This document shows, piece after piece, positions 24,613 to 37,186 of a stretch of 64,000 nt of DNA. The position numbers and the translations under genes are program-made. Numbering within the stretch: position 1 is the first letter of the stretch; each line of letters starts with the position of its first letter. The stretch is taken from assembly GCA_003586115.2 (NCBI GenBank), contig QVOM02000073.1, positions 48,869,650-48,933,649 of the forward strand, written 5' to 3'. The stretch comes from Salvator merianae. Lineage: Eukaryota > Chordata > Lepidosauria > Squamata > Teiidae. A model generated the notes under the pieces. That model was given only the letters and a program-made list of their open reading frames with translations, did no database searches and was not told where the DNA came from.

Positions 24613-24821
24613 AATCTAATCAGATTCAATCCTCCTTGAAGAATATGAAGGAATCTAGAGACAGGAGCAGATCATCCACTATCAGTACTGCTGTATCCTC
24701 CTAGAAAGAAGGCTCTTTCACTGCCATTTTATGTGAATGCACCTTCAAGCCACCACAGCGCAGCATGTCTCTAAGTTGTCCAGTGTTCCTTTTCCACTCC
24801 TTGGGCTGCAGGCAAGTGTCA

Positions 24822-25633
24822 GTTGCCATTTTCAAGTATCTGAAGGGCTGCCACAGTGCAGAGGGATTGGCCCTATTCCACTGGCGTAGCTAGCCGCTTT
24901 GACGCCTGGGGCTACTAGCCGCTTTGATGCCTGGGGCTAGGGATGGGGCCAGCATGCGTGTGGGCGGGGGCAGCGAGCACGCATGCCCCGCTCGTCGCCC
25001 TGCCTGGCATGGGCTGCGCTCCTCGCCCCGGCCTGCCCGGCGGCGGCCTCGATGACCCTGCCCGCATGCATGCGTGCTTGCTAGCTCCGCCCACACGCAC
25101 GCCAGCAGGCGGGGCGACGAGCGCAGCCACTGCCGGGCGGGTGGGCCGGGGCGACGAGCCGACGAGCACGTCCGCCGCCAGGCGGGCTAGGGCGACGAGC
25201 GCAGCCGCCGCCCGGGGCGACGAGCGAGGGTGCCGCCCGGGGCGACGAGCGAGGGTGCCGGTGGGCGGGGCCCTGGCTCCGTGGGCCGCCCACCCCGGAC
25301 AACGCGCCACCCAGGGCGGAGCGCCCCCCTGCCCCCCCTCGCTACGCCTCTGCCCTATTCTCGCTTACGCAAGGAGGAAGGACTAGAAACAACTGGATGA
25401 AACTTCAAGGGAGTAGATACAGACTAGATATTAGAAAAGACTTTCTGACAGTAAGGGTGATCAGTCAGTGGAATAGGTTGCCACAGGAGGTAGTGAGCTC
25501 TCCTTTGCTGGAGGTCTTCAAGGAGAGGTTGGACAGACACCTGCCTGGGATGGTTTAGTGAATCTTACATTGAGTAGGGTGTTGGACCCAACGACCCTGG
25601 AGGCCCCTTCCAACTCTATGATTCTATGATTTT
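24822..25633 (+). mobile_element. CR1 (subfamily I) 3' end, interrupted
   Basis: A 5'-truncated CR1 holds the last part of ORF2 (TTTCAAGTATCTGAAGGGC; GGTTGCCACAGGAGGTAGTG) and the conserved 3' end TTCCAACTCTATGATTCTATGAT. It is closely related to the copy at 45817-49730, in the opposite orientation. A hAT MITE splits it at 24879. The joined frame covers only the last 100 or so ORF2 codons, so it encodes nothing functional. Confidence 0.9.
24879..25352. mobile_element. hAT-type CpG-rich MITE, copy 2
   Basis: This 474-base element starts CACTGGCGTAGC and ends GCTACGCCTCTG. CCCTATTC is duplicated exactly at 24871-24878 and 25353-25360. The other CR1 copy has one CCCTATTC at the same point (minus strand, near 46100), which confirms the empty site. 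A 25-base direct repeat (TAGCCGCTTTGA(C/T)GCCTGG..) lies at the left end. The overlapping GC-rich frames of 130-147 codons on both strands are artefacts of composition. Confidence 0.95.
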
Positions 25634-28076
25634 GAGATCAACCTCAAAACATAGGACTAGTAAGAGAATTAGAGTGACATAATCCCCATGTTGAGAACCA
25701 GGCATGTCCAATCACCCAAGCTCACCAGTAGTTGATGTGGTACCTGATGAACTTTAAGAAAACTGGGAAAGTTGTTTTTATTGTGAACCCACCCCTTTCC
25801 CTCCTTCACATTCAGAGGAGGAGGAGCAAGGCAGAAAGACATAGCCACCCTGAATGTTGTCATGCAACTATCACCCACAAATGTAGCCACTCAAAGACTA
25901 ACTTCCCTAGAAGTCCTGGTCAAGATCTTGCCCTGTATATTGTTGCCTCGAGTACTCGTGTTGCAAGGAGGTTTGTGCTTCTCCTGAGGGGTGGGGAACT
26001 GACTGGTATGTGGCAATTTTTCCTATAGTGCTGCACAACCTATAGTCCTTCAAATTTGCAAACAAATTGGGATGGATGTTTTTAACTGGAGGCTGAAAGC
26101 TGTGTCTGAAACAATCCTCCTGCAGCAAAAAGGCTGGGCAGGTCGGGGAGAGAAGAAAGTGGGAAAGGGGGTACCGGCAGTGGGGGATGCGAGCACTTAC
26201 CCCACACCATTTCACCACCTTGCAAAAACCCATTCTGCTTTGGAAAACTCCAATGCACAATATCGTATTTATAATGATACGCGTGGTTATGAAGGGCACT
26301 AAAAAAATACTGAAAATGGAAAAAAATTAGGGGTATTGGTGCTGATGCTGTTGCTGACTGGTGCTGGTGGAGAGAGAGGAGGAGAAGCAAAAAAGCTGTA
26401 AACCATTGAAAAGAAAACACTTTTCTGTGAAAAACATGAACCTTTATTAGTTCTCTCTGCGCATTCCTTTGGGAAGAACTTAAGGAGAAAAATAGCTTTC
26501 ATACCTCTTCAGTGCCTTCTGTGACTTTAGATGCCATACAAAAGGTGTGGCAGTCAAGTGTGGCCCTGGCCCTGCCTGATCATGCCACTGCACTACTGCA
26601 CTACAGAGCAAAGAGGATTATACTTGCCCTCTCTCCATCCTTTCTAAACAGGGATCTTCAGAAAGATGGGACTGTGAGTGGAGTATGTCCAGCCTTGTCA
26701 CCCTGGGCATAAATTCATTCAACAAGGGACTGAAGTAGTGCTGTCTGCTGCTTCAAGCATGCAATCAACCTTCTCCTGTCCATCTTGGACTCCCCCTCTG
26801 CGAAGTCAAGTCTGTCCTGCTCAACCTTGATTTCTCTATGGATATTATGATCCAGCTTTATAGTGGCCTCCTGCACTTCCTTGGTGTCCTGAGTCTAGTG
26901 TCTTAAGAGACATTTCATCATATTCTAAAGTTCCATCCTTTTCTTCTTCCAGTCTCTTATTTGATGTAGAAGGGCTGTGCCTTACCAGGCCATGGCAGAA
27001 GAATTGGAGGTGCCATGATCCCACCAAAAGAAATCAAAGAAGTGGTCAGGGTTTTCAAGGGGATTCAAGTGGATTTTTCACAGAAAGAAACCTGCAATGG
27101 AAGAAATAGTGGAGAGGTGAAGCAACTTTTCAATAAAGATAACATCTCTGTCTAAAACTGCATCCAGTGTTTTTGAAAGTTATGGATTTTCATGCTGAGC
27201 CAGGCAAGAGGGAGCATCTCCAATGGCTGGGCACCCACCCACAATTTTTGTCCGTGGAAACTGCAAAAGAAACAGTGGGAGACCGTACAATGCAATTGAT
27301 CCTTGGGTGTCAGCCAGTTTTCATGATGCCTCAATATTTTGTCTAGGATGGAAAATAACATCTCTTCAGCAGCACTGCTGAGAAAGGTATCTTGCAAATC
27401 ACTGTTGTAATCCTCCTGATTGGGTGCAACTACACCTCAGTTTCTGTTTTGGAAATCAAGGAAACTGCTGGCCTGAAGGACATCAACAGGCTCCTCATTC
27501 TTCAGTCCAGCCACTGAGGTGCAAACAGGGTAGATCTTTAGAGAGGAAACAAATAAAAAAAAGGCCTTAGGATGATGGCCCCTGAGTCTATTACACCACA
27601 GAAGCTCATGCTGGAAATATACCAAAGCAATGCTATGCATCAGCCCCCCCCCTCTTTATTCATGAAATATGTGGACTAATAGTAGTTTGGTGTTGTTGGT
27701 GTGAATAGATGGGAATCTGGAGCTCACAACAAACAAGCATGCAAACAGGACCAGGAGAAACCTAAAATCAAAGAGCAAGAAACAGCCCAAGAATGATCTT
27801 AACCTCAGTCATTGCCAGATATCACTGGTTTCTCATGTTTTGCTGATCTTCTACACAGCATTCAGATCTTAGCTGTTTGCCCACTGTGTTGTCCTTGCCT
27901 TTTTATTCAGTCTCATGCACAACTATAAGGATTTGGGACCACAAAGACACTTCCATAAAGGATCAAGTGAAGATCTTTAAAAGTATTGCTCTTGAAGGAG
28001 TTGAATTTTTGGTGGTTTCTGCAGAGCAGCTCCTGCATTCTTCCTTCTTCCATATGTCTGGAACATCCAAAATCAC
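25634..28076. other. Unassigned sequence
   Basis: No clear gene or repeat boundary. Minus-strand frames at 26845-27027 and 27152-27397 are Glu/Lys/Leu-rich and could be old ORF1 debris, but I see no diagnostic motif. Confidence 0.4.
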
Positions 28077-28079
28077 TAT

Positions 28080-28559
28080 GGGCCTGTTCACACTTATGAC
28101 AGTAGAATGTTCTAACTAGTATGGCTCAGGCCAGTAGGGATCTGGTATGGTGAAGAGTGTTCACTCTTGTCAGTGCTGGAATGTTCTTCAAGCTGACCAG
28201 CGGGAGAAGAATTGTGAATGGGAGCACACTTCAACCCTTTCTGCACCACCATGTAGTTCAGAATCAATTAATCCTTACCTGATTGATTAGAATCACTCAA
28301 AGTAACTGCTGTCCGTATTGTGTGGGTCAGCATGAGGTCCATATCAACAGTAGCAGCAATGCATAGGCATCGCACTTGTTCTGGATCATGCGACACAGAC
28401 TACCAGCACAAACACCACCAACATGGCAGCAGTTTCGCCAACAATGTGGAACAGCTTTGCCAACAACACAGAGGTAGCGTTGCTGTTGCTTTGAGAATGG
28501 CACATGCTCTGTGATGTCACACCAATGCTGTCCGCTCTGTTTCAGTCCATTAGAACCCC
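28080..28559. mobile_element. MITE family B, copy 3
   Basis: It starts GGGCCTGTTCACACTTATG, nearly the same as copy 2, followed by the dyad TAGAATGTTCTA. The likely right end is GAACCCC at 28559, with TAT flanking both sides (28077-28079, 28560-28562). The right terminus is a poor match to the left, so the end is less certain than the start. It is non-coding. Confidence 0.5.
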
Positions 28560-28639
28560 TATAATCAGAATAAATTGTGACTACCTCTGATCTTATCTAG
28601 AGGCTCCTTGATCCTGTCATCTGCATGCTAGTGCAGACT

Positions 28640-28741
28640 ATGGTAGCCCTCCAGCAGGGCCTGCCATTGTCTACACCAGCATGTGGATGGCAGATCCCTA
28701 TTCCATGATATAATCTGGAATAACTTCCAGTGCAGAAAGGC
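28640..28741. mobile_element. MITE family C fragment
   Basis: Homologous to the right two-thirds of the element at 37058: GTCTACACCAGCATGTGG, CAGATCCCTATTCCATG, TCTGGAATAA and the end GTGCAGAAAGGC. The left terminus is not clear. Confidence 0.5.
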
Positions 28742-30436
28742 ACGATATGTACTACATGGTGACTTGGATTACCAGCTATGTGTAGAGGTTGTCTTCTCTT
28801 TTCAACCTCAGCCTAGAGCAGGTACAGTTCTTAGACCTGCCTGGGCAAAGGTTTGTGCTACTCTCTGCCACTACTCACACAGAGGTGGAAGATATTTTAA
28901 AATGGAGGAATGTTGATCACAGTGCATCACAGCCACCCTTGGCTTTCTCCTCAGAAAAAATAAAAAGGAAGGAAAAGTGTGAAAGAGCTTCTTTGAATGT
29001 GCCCATAACAATACAGGTTGTCCCCCTCACTACAGGCACATGGGTGGTTCATCATGCACTGCACCTTAGTGCAGCTGAGATAGTAACCAGACAGCAGCTG
29101 TTGGGATACCAGTGGCTGAGCTCAGAGAAGCAAGTAAAGGGTCTGGTGCAGTGGAGACACAGTGCTCCACATTGGTTGGTGAAAGAGTTTTAAAAAAGCC
29201 TCTCAGATTCTGTATACAGCTTGTCTTGGCATGGAACACCACAAATGGAGTCTGCATCTTTTGCTGAACTACTGGATGCGGTGAGCGGTTCCCCACTTTG
29301 ACTTTGGCCAACTGCCTCTGCTTAGACAAGTGGGAAAAAGAAAGAATTAGCAGGTGAGGGAACCCCAGATAATACCCCATTCTGGTTTTCAAATCTGCGA
29401 GCAGAGATATCAAACTGCATATAAAGTCCTTTTTATTCAAGCTACAAACTTAAGCTGTACAATAGCTTTATATTTTATCCACAGCCTATTTAATAGTTAC
29501 AATTTGGCGTTGTTATTCCCTTTTTCCTGCTAAAACTAGCTCTCAAATGCTGTTGCTGCTGGATTTGTATAAAGTGCTTAATCATCGACATCGACATTGA
29601 CATTGATTTTGTTTTTGCATGTGTCGAGAAGGGGGAAAAAACCTTTATGCCAAGAAGCTGTGACTGCCCTTGATAAATCTGACTGACTATCTGTCTGAAA
29701 AAGGTGTAAGAAGCACCTACTAGTTAAGTTCCTATTTTTAATCTTTACTGAAGCATGAAGTTCATGGGTTGGCTTTGGAAGAGTCACCATCACTTAGCAA
29801 AAGCTTCAGTTTTATGGCTTTTTAAACGTCATCATTATTTCAGAGTGGTTGTGGGGCTTTAGTGTTTTTAGGCTTTGTCAATTTTCACCTCTTTCATCTC
29901 CCTTATATTTTGTTTCACACCATTAACAATGAGCAATTTATAACTGCAATAAAGTTTCATGCTATTATATCTTTTCTGTGGTTTAGGCTATATGCTTTTT
30001 TCTCGCACCCTGTTTTATCTTCACAACAACTCTATGAAGGAGGTTTTCATGAATGGTTTGAGATCATCTAACAAGTTTTACAGCTGAACAGAGAATTGAC
30101 CCTTTGTTACTCTACTCACAAGTTAATTATAACTCTAAATAGGCTGGTTTAGCAATAGGTTAGCAATGAATAATTTTCTTCTTCTTGGGTATTCTTACTC
30201 ATTCCCAGCTTGCTTCATTGTTTAATCCATATGATTGCATTTGCAATATTCATACAAGCCTGCTTATATGTCAATTTATGAATAATCAGAATATCCCAAA
30301 GCGATTTCAAGATTCCTCACTTATAGAAACTAACTTGTGTTTCCTTCCACTGATGCTCACTAGCACAGTGCATCCATATTTTGTGGAGGCCTAAGCATTC
30401 AGGAGCATCTGCAGGATACTAGATGTGGACAACTAA
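28742..30436. other. Unassigned sequence with one SINE scrap
   Basis: Bases 29990-30075 (CACCCTGTTTTATCTTCACAACAACTC) resemble the reverse strand of the Sauria SINE body. The rest shows no recognisable feature. Confidence 0.4.
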
Positions 30437-30715
30437 ATTGTTGTTCACACCTACTTTAGGGTGTGAACACTGAAGGCTGTGGTGCAGCATGGCTGTGGCT
30501 GCACAGACATGCACATCTCTGGTCACCATGGCAGCAGTCGGACATTTCCAGGGCCACTGTCATGGCGGGCAGTCAGCATTTGCACTGTGAATGCTGGAAG
30601 CCTGGTTCAGAACTGTTTAGCCCTTGCAGTGCAGATGGCCGCCACACTGCATGTTCTGTTTCACCTTGGACTGGTAGAATTCTACCATTCTAAGGTGGAA
30701 TGTGCACACAGGCCC
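30437..30715. mobile_element. MITE family B, copy 4
   Basis: The left side retains GTTCACACCTAC and the right end is GTGCACACAGGCCC. A perfect 14-base palindrome, GGTAGAATTCTACC (30673-30686), lies near the right end, and interior words (CTGGTCACCATGGCAGCAG, GCATTTGCACTGTGAATGC) match other family B copies. The left outer bases are eroded and no matching flanking triplet is visible. Confidence 0.55.
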
Positions 30716-30984
30716 AGTGTGAAATTGTATAGTATTACACAATGCAAAACTGATTTGTGAGGAAGCAATAGTTGTGGTTCAAAGTTATACTAGGGCAGGA
30801 TTCACACAACATCCCTTCCCCTTCATGGCACATTCAGTGTACTGGAAGTGTGCAGTTGCCACTTGGACACCACACTCTTCCTCCACATCAAGCCAACTTA
30901 AACGTCAGTATAGTGCTTGAATGATAAAGCTGGAGAAAGCTTTTAAATTATATAATATTTACATTACATATTTTATTTTATACA

Positions 30985-31495
30985 GTTGCTTTTCTCTCAT
31001 TCCCTCCCTTCGCACCCCTCCTGATGATTCTGAATTTAATACCATTCCCATTCACCATTGGAAAGTTCTGAGTAACTTTGGCTTTAATTTGTTGCTCCCT
31101 GAGCTGTTCTCCAAATACGCTCTTACTTTCTTCCTTTGCCCTCTTTTCCATTGTTTGTAGATTATAGGTGTCTTTGATTTCCAATGTTATTTGGTACAGA
31201 ATATAATTATGCCAGTTCTGTTTGGTCCACTTTTGAGAATCCTTCCATCCATACATCAATACTGAAAGTGCTACTGTTATACGTTGTTTTACTATGGTCT
31301 TATCCTCTTTGCTGACTTCATACTCTTTAGTGGAATGGATTATAACATTTCTTTTCTTAATATTATATCTTTCTGTACTATTTTATTAATTTCAACTTCT
31401 ATCATTCTCCAAAATTCTTTTACTTTATTCCCAAAACAAATGTATATAAGTTCTTTTACTTTGACACCCATGCCAACAGTATGAATTAGATAATC
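30985..31495 (-). pseudogene. L1-like ORF2 C-terminal remnant
   Basis: The minus strand encodes WKDSQKWTKQNWHNYILYQ and a short charged tail (31259-30978). This resembles the C-terminal end of L1-type ORF2 proteins. The upstream minus-strand sequence (31495-31260) is Lys- and Ile-rich in a broken frame, consistent with the same protein. There is no catalytic domain. The L1 assignment is inferred from style rather than a diagnostic motif. Confidence 0.4.
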
Positions 31496-31599
31496 TAAAT
31501 ATATATGCTATTTGGCATGGTGTCCTATACCTTTTATATATTATTTTCTTTAATAATATATTAAAGAGGCCATTCCCTCTATTTAATGACCTGAAATCT

Positions 31600-32225
31600 T
31601 GATTTCAGGGGAGGCTGCTTCTCTGCCCGTGTCAAGAGTGCAGCTGATCTTGACACTGGAGTGGCAGCTGCCTACCCTTGGTATCAAGATTACAGATCAT
31701 CTTGATGATGGAGACAGGCAGCCCCCCTGCCATATCTGTCAAGATCAAAGCCAGAGATTCTCTGATTGCTGTCATAATGGGTGGGGGAAGCTGCAGGAGG
31801 GGGAGGTGCCAGCGGCATTTAAGGAAGTTATGGTATGCCCCATCCTGAAGAGGTCCTCCCTGGATCAAGAGGTGTTAAACAACTATCATTTGTTAATAGT
31901 CCCTTTTGGGGCAAGGTGTTGAAGAGTGTGGCGGCTACTCAGCTGCGGACATGCTTGGAGGAAACAGATTATCTTGACCCATTTCAGGCTGGCTTCAGGT
32001 AGGGATATGGTACTGAGACTGCCTTGGTCGCCCTGATGGATGACTTCTGCTGGGAGAGGGACATGGACAATGTTGACTCTCCTTGATCTCCCAGCAGCTT
32101 TTGATACCATTGTCCTTGCTGGAGCAGTTTCAGGAATAAGGAATTGGAGGCACTGTTCTACAGTGGCTTTCTTCCTAACTCTGAGGTAAACTCCAAAAAG
32201 TAGTAATGGGGAAATTTTGTTCAGC
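31600..32225 (+). pseudogene. L2-clade LINE fragment
   Basis: The plus frame ends EGEVPAAFKEVMVCPILKR, then SLDQEVLNNYHLL, the start of the L2 reverse transcriptase. Beyond 31922 broken frames continue with sequence matching DYLDPFQAGFR, TETALVALMDD and the AAFDTI motif, and then a GGTAAACTCCAAAAAGTAG segment like the L2 copy at 1890. It is an old internal fragment without a 3' tail. Confidence 0.75.
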
Positions 32226-33184
32226 TCCTTAGGAGCTCTTATGTGGTTCTGTCCCCTAAGAGAAGAAACTGCTTTGTATATAGTGCTGACCTGCCACTGA
32301 AAACAGAGATTACATTTGTTAGGCATTGTGTTCTTTTGAGTACTGGAGGTAGTTCATAGTCCCAAGAGAACCTAAATATGCTGCTTGTTTATTCTCTCAT
32401 TCTGCGTCCTCTATGTCTGACTGCTGTCCAATAAGATGCAGTTCTGATTAGGCCGGTCAAATTCTAGCTGAGTGGTAACATTATGGATGGTATGTTAGTT
32501 AGAATATGTGAAGATGTAATGTAAAGGCAGTCTTTCCAGAATTCATAGGGCACCTGCCTTTTAGTTTGCTCAGGTTTGGAGAACATTGCAGCCCAGTAGA
32601 CATGACTCCACTTAACCTTTTCAAGATGACAAGCAGGAATCTCCTACAGAGATTTCAATAAGACGCCTCAGAGATGCTTTTTTTTTTTGCTGCATCTGAT
32701 CACAGCCACATTGTTAGAGTAGGTTTCTCTTTTGCAGCACCAGTGACTTATTGGTAGCCTGGGAGCCCCCTCTGCAGTGCTATTGATGTACATTGATAGA
32801 ATGGGTCTCCATAGGTCCCCTAATTCCCAGTATTCTATAGGTGGCAATTACTTGCATGGCATAATTTGGATTACATAACGCTCCCTATGAATTTTCTCCT
32901 GAGATAGTGAGTGTGTAGGCTATCAGCTTTGATAGATTTTGACCTCTTAAATGCAAAACTGTCATTCAGAAATTCAATGGACAAAGTTTTTTTTTCCTAT
33001 TGGCATTCCAGTTAAGATTCTGCAGGTCAGGATTTCTACAAGAAGCAAAGGTGACAGGTTTCATTTGCAAACTCTAACGCAGTTAGGGTTCATATCTACT
33101 TACGAGGACTGCACGATGTGGACCTTGCCCCAGAAGAAGCTAATAGAAGGCAGCTTAACAGATATGGTCCAAGAGTATGAAAAA
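32226..33184. other. Unassigned sequence
   Basis: No recognisable gene or transposon end. Confidence 0.5.
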
Positions 33185-33573
33185 GGGTGCCTCCTGACAG
33201 CAAGAGGAAAGTGCAGGATCTTCTTTAGCTCCCACAATTGCCTCTTGCTACCACTGCCAGATGTCAGGCGGCAGTAATCCCGGACAATTCTGGGCTCTTA
33301 CCTTGTCTGCTGGCTGTTCACATTCTTGCTCCTGTTCCAAAATACCTGGATGTTGGCAAGTGCCCACCCACTTCCCTTTGTTTTTTCCCGATGCTTCCTA
33401 GCATCTGGGTAATTGTGGAAGAGCAACAGTAATACAAGGAGCTGGCAGATGGAGATAAGGAATCGCTATTATGGAAAACCTGACATCATTGCTGGGTTTT
33501 CTGTAATATGTGTGGCAATCCCTATACATTCTTTGGAAAATCATGGGGTTTTACCCACATCTGGAGGCACCCC
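33185..33573. mobile_element. MITE family F, copy 1
   Basis: Inverted ends GGGTGCCTCCTGA and TCTGGAGGCACCC bound a 389-base element homologous along its length to the one at 60803. Shared words include CCCTTTGTTTTTTC, CTAGCATC, GGTTTTACCCA and GTGTGGCA. The flanking triplets AAA and AGA differ by one base. It is non-coding; the 108-codon frame at 32951 only partly overlaps it and is not credible. Confidence 0.65.
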
Positions 33574-34892
33574 AGATTATTTTCAACGGCAAATCAACCC
33601 AATGTGTGTTGCAGTACATGATGTGTTTTAATCTCCACACATAAATATCTTTTGAATTATGGCCCCAGTATAGAAGAATTTATCCAAGAAGCATTACAGG
33701 TCTTGTGATTATTCCTTCATAATTCCTTCCCTAGGGCAAAGTACATTTTTCTGAGAACCACTGGTGGGGTGACTGCTTGTACAATCTGTATATTTTATGG
33801 GTGGAAAAGCTGGAATAAGATAAAGACTTCTATAACCTACCAACAGAACATGTAGTTTGCATAAAAGAATGGCTCTGCTTTAATCCCTGACATGTCCAGG
33901 AATGGCTGGGGGAAGGCCCTGTCTGAGACCTTTGGTCCATTTAGTTTTCTTTTGCTGCTGATTAGCAGTAGTTTTTGTGGGTATCAGACAGGACTGGGGA
34001 AATCCCCTATCTAGTGGACTGAGGAAATCCCCCATCTAGTGGATTTATTGGCAACTGAATTTGGATCTTGGGTATGCAAAGCAGTTGCTGCACCACTAAG
34101 CTAAAGATGCAGATAGACAGCAAAGCATCTTTATGATATTGCATTATTCTGTGTTGAATGTAATAACCTTGGATATGGACATCTAAAGTAGAGGAGATGC
34201 TAGTAGTTCTGATCACTGGTCAACTCAGTCTGGACTGCATCAACTCTTATGAGCAGCCTGATTCATTCATATCAAATGAGATCACTTTTCAAGACTGCAA
34301 CTAACTGTGTAGCTCAGCTAGCTAAACACAAGCCTTACTTGCCGCTTCAGAATGAATTCCAGATGCAATCTGCATGAGTTTGGTTTAGGAGAAAACAGAC
34401 CAGAAATAGTTAAAGTATGTGCACTGTGTTTCTCCTCTGGTCATACAAAATGAAGTACCGTTACTAATGTGCAAGGAGCTGCTTTGCACTCTACCACACC
34501 CTTTCTGACACTTCTCCCCATCCCTAAATTGATTGGTCAGCACAACCTCTCAATCACAAATAGCTCTCTCTACCACATGTTTGGTGAGGAAGGCCGTGTC
34601 TCCATTAACCATGAAAGGTGTCCATCAGCATGTCTTCAGCTGCCACAGATGCACTTGTGGTAGCAAAAGGTACCCCACAGCATGCATGCCATCCCAGCAA
34701 AGGGTGTGATTGCCATGGGTGCAAGGCACAAATTTCCGCCCTTGTTTGCTGCAACATCAGGTACCACTGTGCTCCAAGATAGAGCTGTAGAGGTCCTCTA
34801 TGACATGGTGAACAAGGCATTTTCACTAAGACACCCATCCATAGGCCTGCTATGTGTTGAAATGGAGACAAAATGGACACCACATACAGTCT
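33574..34892. other. Unassigned sequence with one tRNA-derived SINE
   Basis: Around 33960-34110, minus strand, AGCTTAGTGGTGCAGCAACTG followed by CTTTGCATACCCAAGATCC resembles a tRNA-like SINE head. A short direct repeat (CCC(C/T)ATCTAGTGGA) follows it. Nothing else is recognisable. Confidence 0.4.
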
Positions 34893-35110
34893 ATTTATTA
34901 TTTATTTATATTTTTATCCCACCTCATACCTAAAGATCTCAGGGTGGATTACAACACTAAAAACAAAATTTAAAACGAACCCTCTAAAAACAATAATATC
35001 ACCTGAAAATGGGGAGAGGAAGTTTTTCCTCAGTCAAGAACCAGGGTAAATAGGTGTGTCTTTACCAATCTCCTAAAAGTAAGTAGAATGACAGATGCCT
35101 TGAAGCAATG
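34893..35110 (-). mobile_element. Unclassified retroelement 3' end
   Basis: TTTATTTATATTTTTATCCCACC, then AGATCTCAGGGTGG, then A-rich sequence and GGTGTGTCTTTACC. The same order recurs at 42660-42846 and, more diverged, at 50888-51310. Read on the minus strand it is a retroelement 3' UTR ending in an (AAAT)n tail. I do not know the family. Confidence 0.5.
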
Positions 35111-35524
35111 CTGACAGCAGGAAGATGTTGCTGCTGAAGTCCTCATGTGTGCTCCTGTGCAAAATTGTAAACCCAGTTAAAATCGATGCTAAAGTGTGCT
35201 CCTGTGCAACCTTGCATAACAAACAAAAAGGCAAAACTGAAGGGCTAGAGTCTTAAAGTGCCATAAATGATTGGTTCTCTCCACAAGGGGGAAAAATGAG
35301 TCAGTGCCACATGTAGCAAAAAAGAATCTCAGAAGTATCTTAGAGATGGTAGTGTGTGGCCCTCATGTTCTCATCCCATTTCCAATCCACCTTTTCTAGC
35401 ATAGAATGTTCGTAAGAGGGGGGAGGGGCAGACTGATATGTGAACATTCCTACCTGCAAACCATCTCTAAGTTGTCTTTAAGTCACCGCAGAGATGTTTT
35501 ATTTTACTGTATGCCTTTTTTTTT

Positions 35525-35637
35525 GTCTTTTGCTTGAAAATGACTGGAAGCAGGTGATGGGCCACAGTGTGAAACAGGATGCTGAACCTGGTCAGGTCTG
35601 TGGCCTGATCCAGCAGGGCTCCTCTTATGTTCTTAAT
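35525..35637 (+). mobile_element. CR1 (subfamily II) 3' tail
   Basis: TTTTGCTTGAAAATGACTGG, GGGCCACAGTGTGAAACAGG, GGCCTGATCCAGCAGGGCTC and the end CTTATGTTCTTA are the 3' UTR and tail of the same subfamily as the copy at 61331. It is severely 5'-truncated. Confidence 0.8.
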
Positions 35638-37054
35638 GCAGTCTCAGCATGTATGTTCATTGCAGCTGGTCTTGCTAAAGTTAGGGGAACAGATTCATTC
35701 TTATTTATTTAACATATTCATATACCACCTTATAGTAATGTTTTTGGAAGGTAGGTTTCAACAAGACAACAAAAACACACTGATGATGGAGACTATTGTT
35801 TTTTTTTTTGGTAAGAGCAAGCAGTCTTATAGCTTTCTAGTGTTCTTTGCCTTTGTGATATTTTCCAGAAGCAAAATATAAAGTAGTTGATAGTAAACAC
35901 TTCCATTCATGATTTGCCCAATTAATACGTAATTGGAATGCCCAAATCTAGGGAAAGATGGTTAGATAATCCTAGTTACACTGATCCTGGAGTTCTCCTG
36001 CTTGCAGATGGCTCAGTTTGACATAGAAAAATCAGGCATATGATGCTCTTGCTTTCTTAATTTACTTATCCCTATACCAGAAAATATGTCATCTCCCTCA
36101 GCTTAACTGCTACTGCTCAGGAGCAGAGTGAGTAAAAACAATGGCAATCTAACTTCATAAGAGATTGAGTTACACAGGATCCTAGCTTGAGCTCTTTTGT
36201 TTTGTTTTGAGAGGCAGGTTGGGGAGGATGTAAACTTCTTACAGATCATTCTGACGGGGGGGGGGAGAGGGGAATGCAGCTATTATCTTTGCAAGAAAAG
36301 AAAAATTGCTATCTTGTACACTGGGACCGAAAATTCCTCTGATCTCATTAGCTGTTACCCTTGTGACAGGAGCTGTGGTCATTTTGTCCCCAAATCCCAG
36401 TTTAGGTCTTGACCTTAAAAGTTTCCTCTGTCATTGGACTGAAATTGTCTCCAAGTTTTCATTTCAGTTTTGGTATTTAGAGCTGTTACTGTTGGCTACA
36501 GCTGTCTCTGTCTGGCTTGAAGAAATGCATCTTGCACAGTGAAACAATGCCATTAATCAATAACATCCCAAGAATTATCTAAAAAATAAATGTCAAAAAG
36601 CCAACACCAAAGAGTGCTTTCGTGTCCTCATTGGTATGCCGACCCTTGCTTGCCAAGATCTGATTTAAAAACAAGTTTGATACTGCCTCTTTAATGAAAA
36701 GATCACTTGACAAAGCCAACAGAAGAGCAAGACATTTGCAACCAATTATGCTAGTGCTGATCAGTCAAATTGCATTGAAAATTACATGTTGAGCTTCATT
36801 CAAGACTGCTGATAAATTAACTGGCAGGCAAGTCCTAGGATCCAGTATCAGCTTAATACATGGAATTGGTTTAATTTTCACCACCACTGAAAGAAAAGGA
36901 AGGGAAATGGAAAAGTAGTTGTGGTAGGAAGCTAATAAAAGTGTCATAGCTGATACATAATTTAATACTTGTCATCATTACTGAGAAGTACACATGCCCT
37001 ATGACATCCACTTGCATTAAGCCTGTCCCCATCAAAACAGATAGCACTGCAATA
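35638..37054. other. Unassigned sequence
   Basis: No recognisable gene or repeat end. Confidence 0.5.
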
Positions 37055-37057
37055 TAG

Positions 37058-37186
37058 GGCCCTTTCTGCACTGGGCCTTATTCTGGGATATTCTACCTGG
37101 GGCTTGCTGTAGTCTGCACTGGCATGCGGGCAGCAAGCCCCTGTTCCAGGATATATCCCAGAATAAGTCCCTATGTAGAAAGTGCC
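37058..37186. mobile_element. MITE family C, 129-bp copy
   Basis: The ends GGCCCTTTCTGCACTGGGCC and GTAGAAAGTGCC are inverted, and the whole element is a large imperfect palindrome (CTTATTCTGGGATAT on the left, ATATCCCAGAATAAG on the right). Flanking triplets TAG and TAA differ by one base. It is non-coding. Confidence 0.7.

Noticed and set aside
24915..25386. Overlapping GC-rich frames of 131 and 147 codons on opposite strands
   Set aside because: They lie in the hAT MITE, where few stop codons occur because of extreme GC content; both strands are open and no motif is visible.
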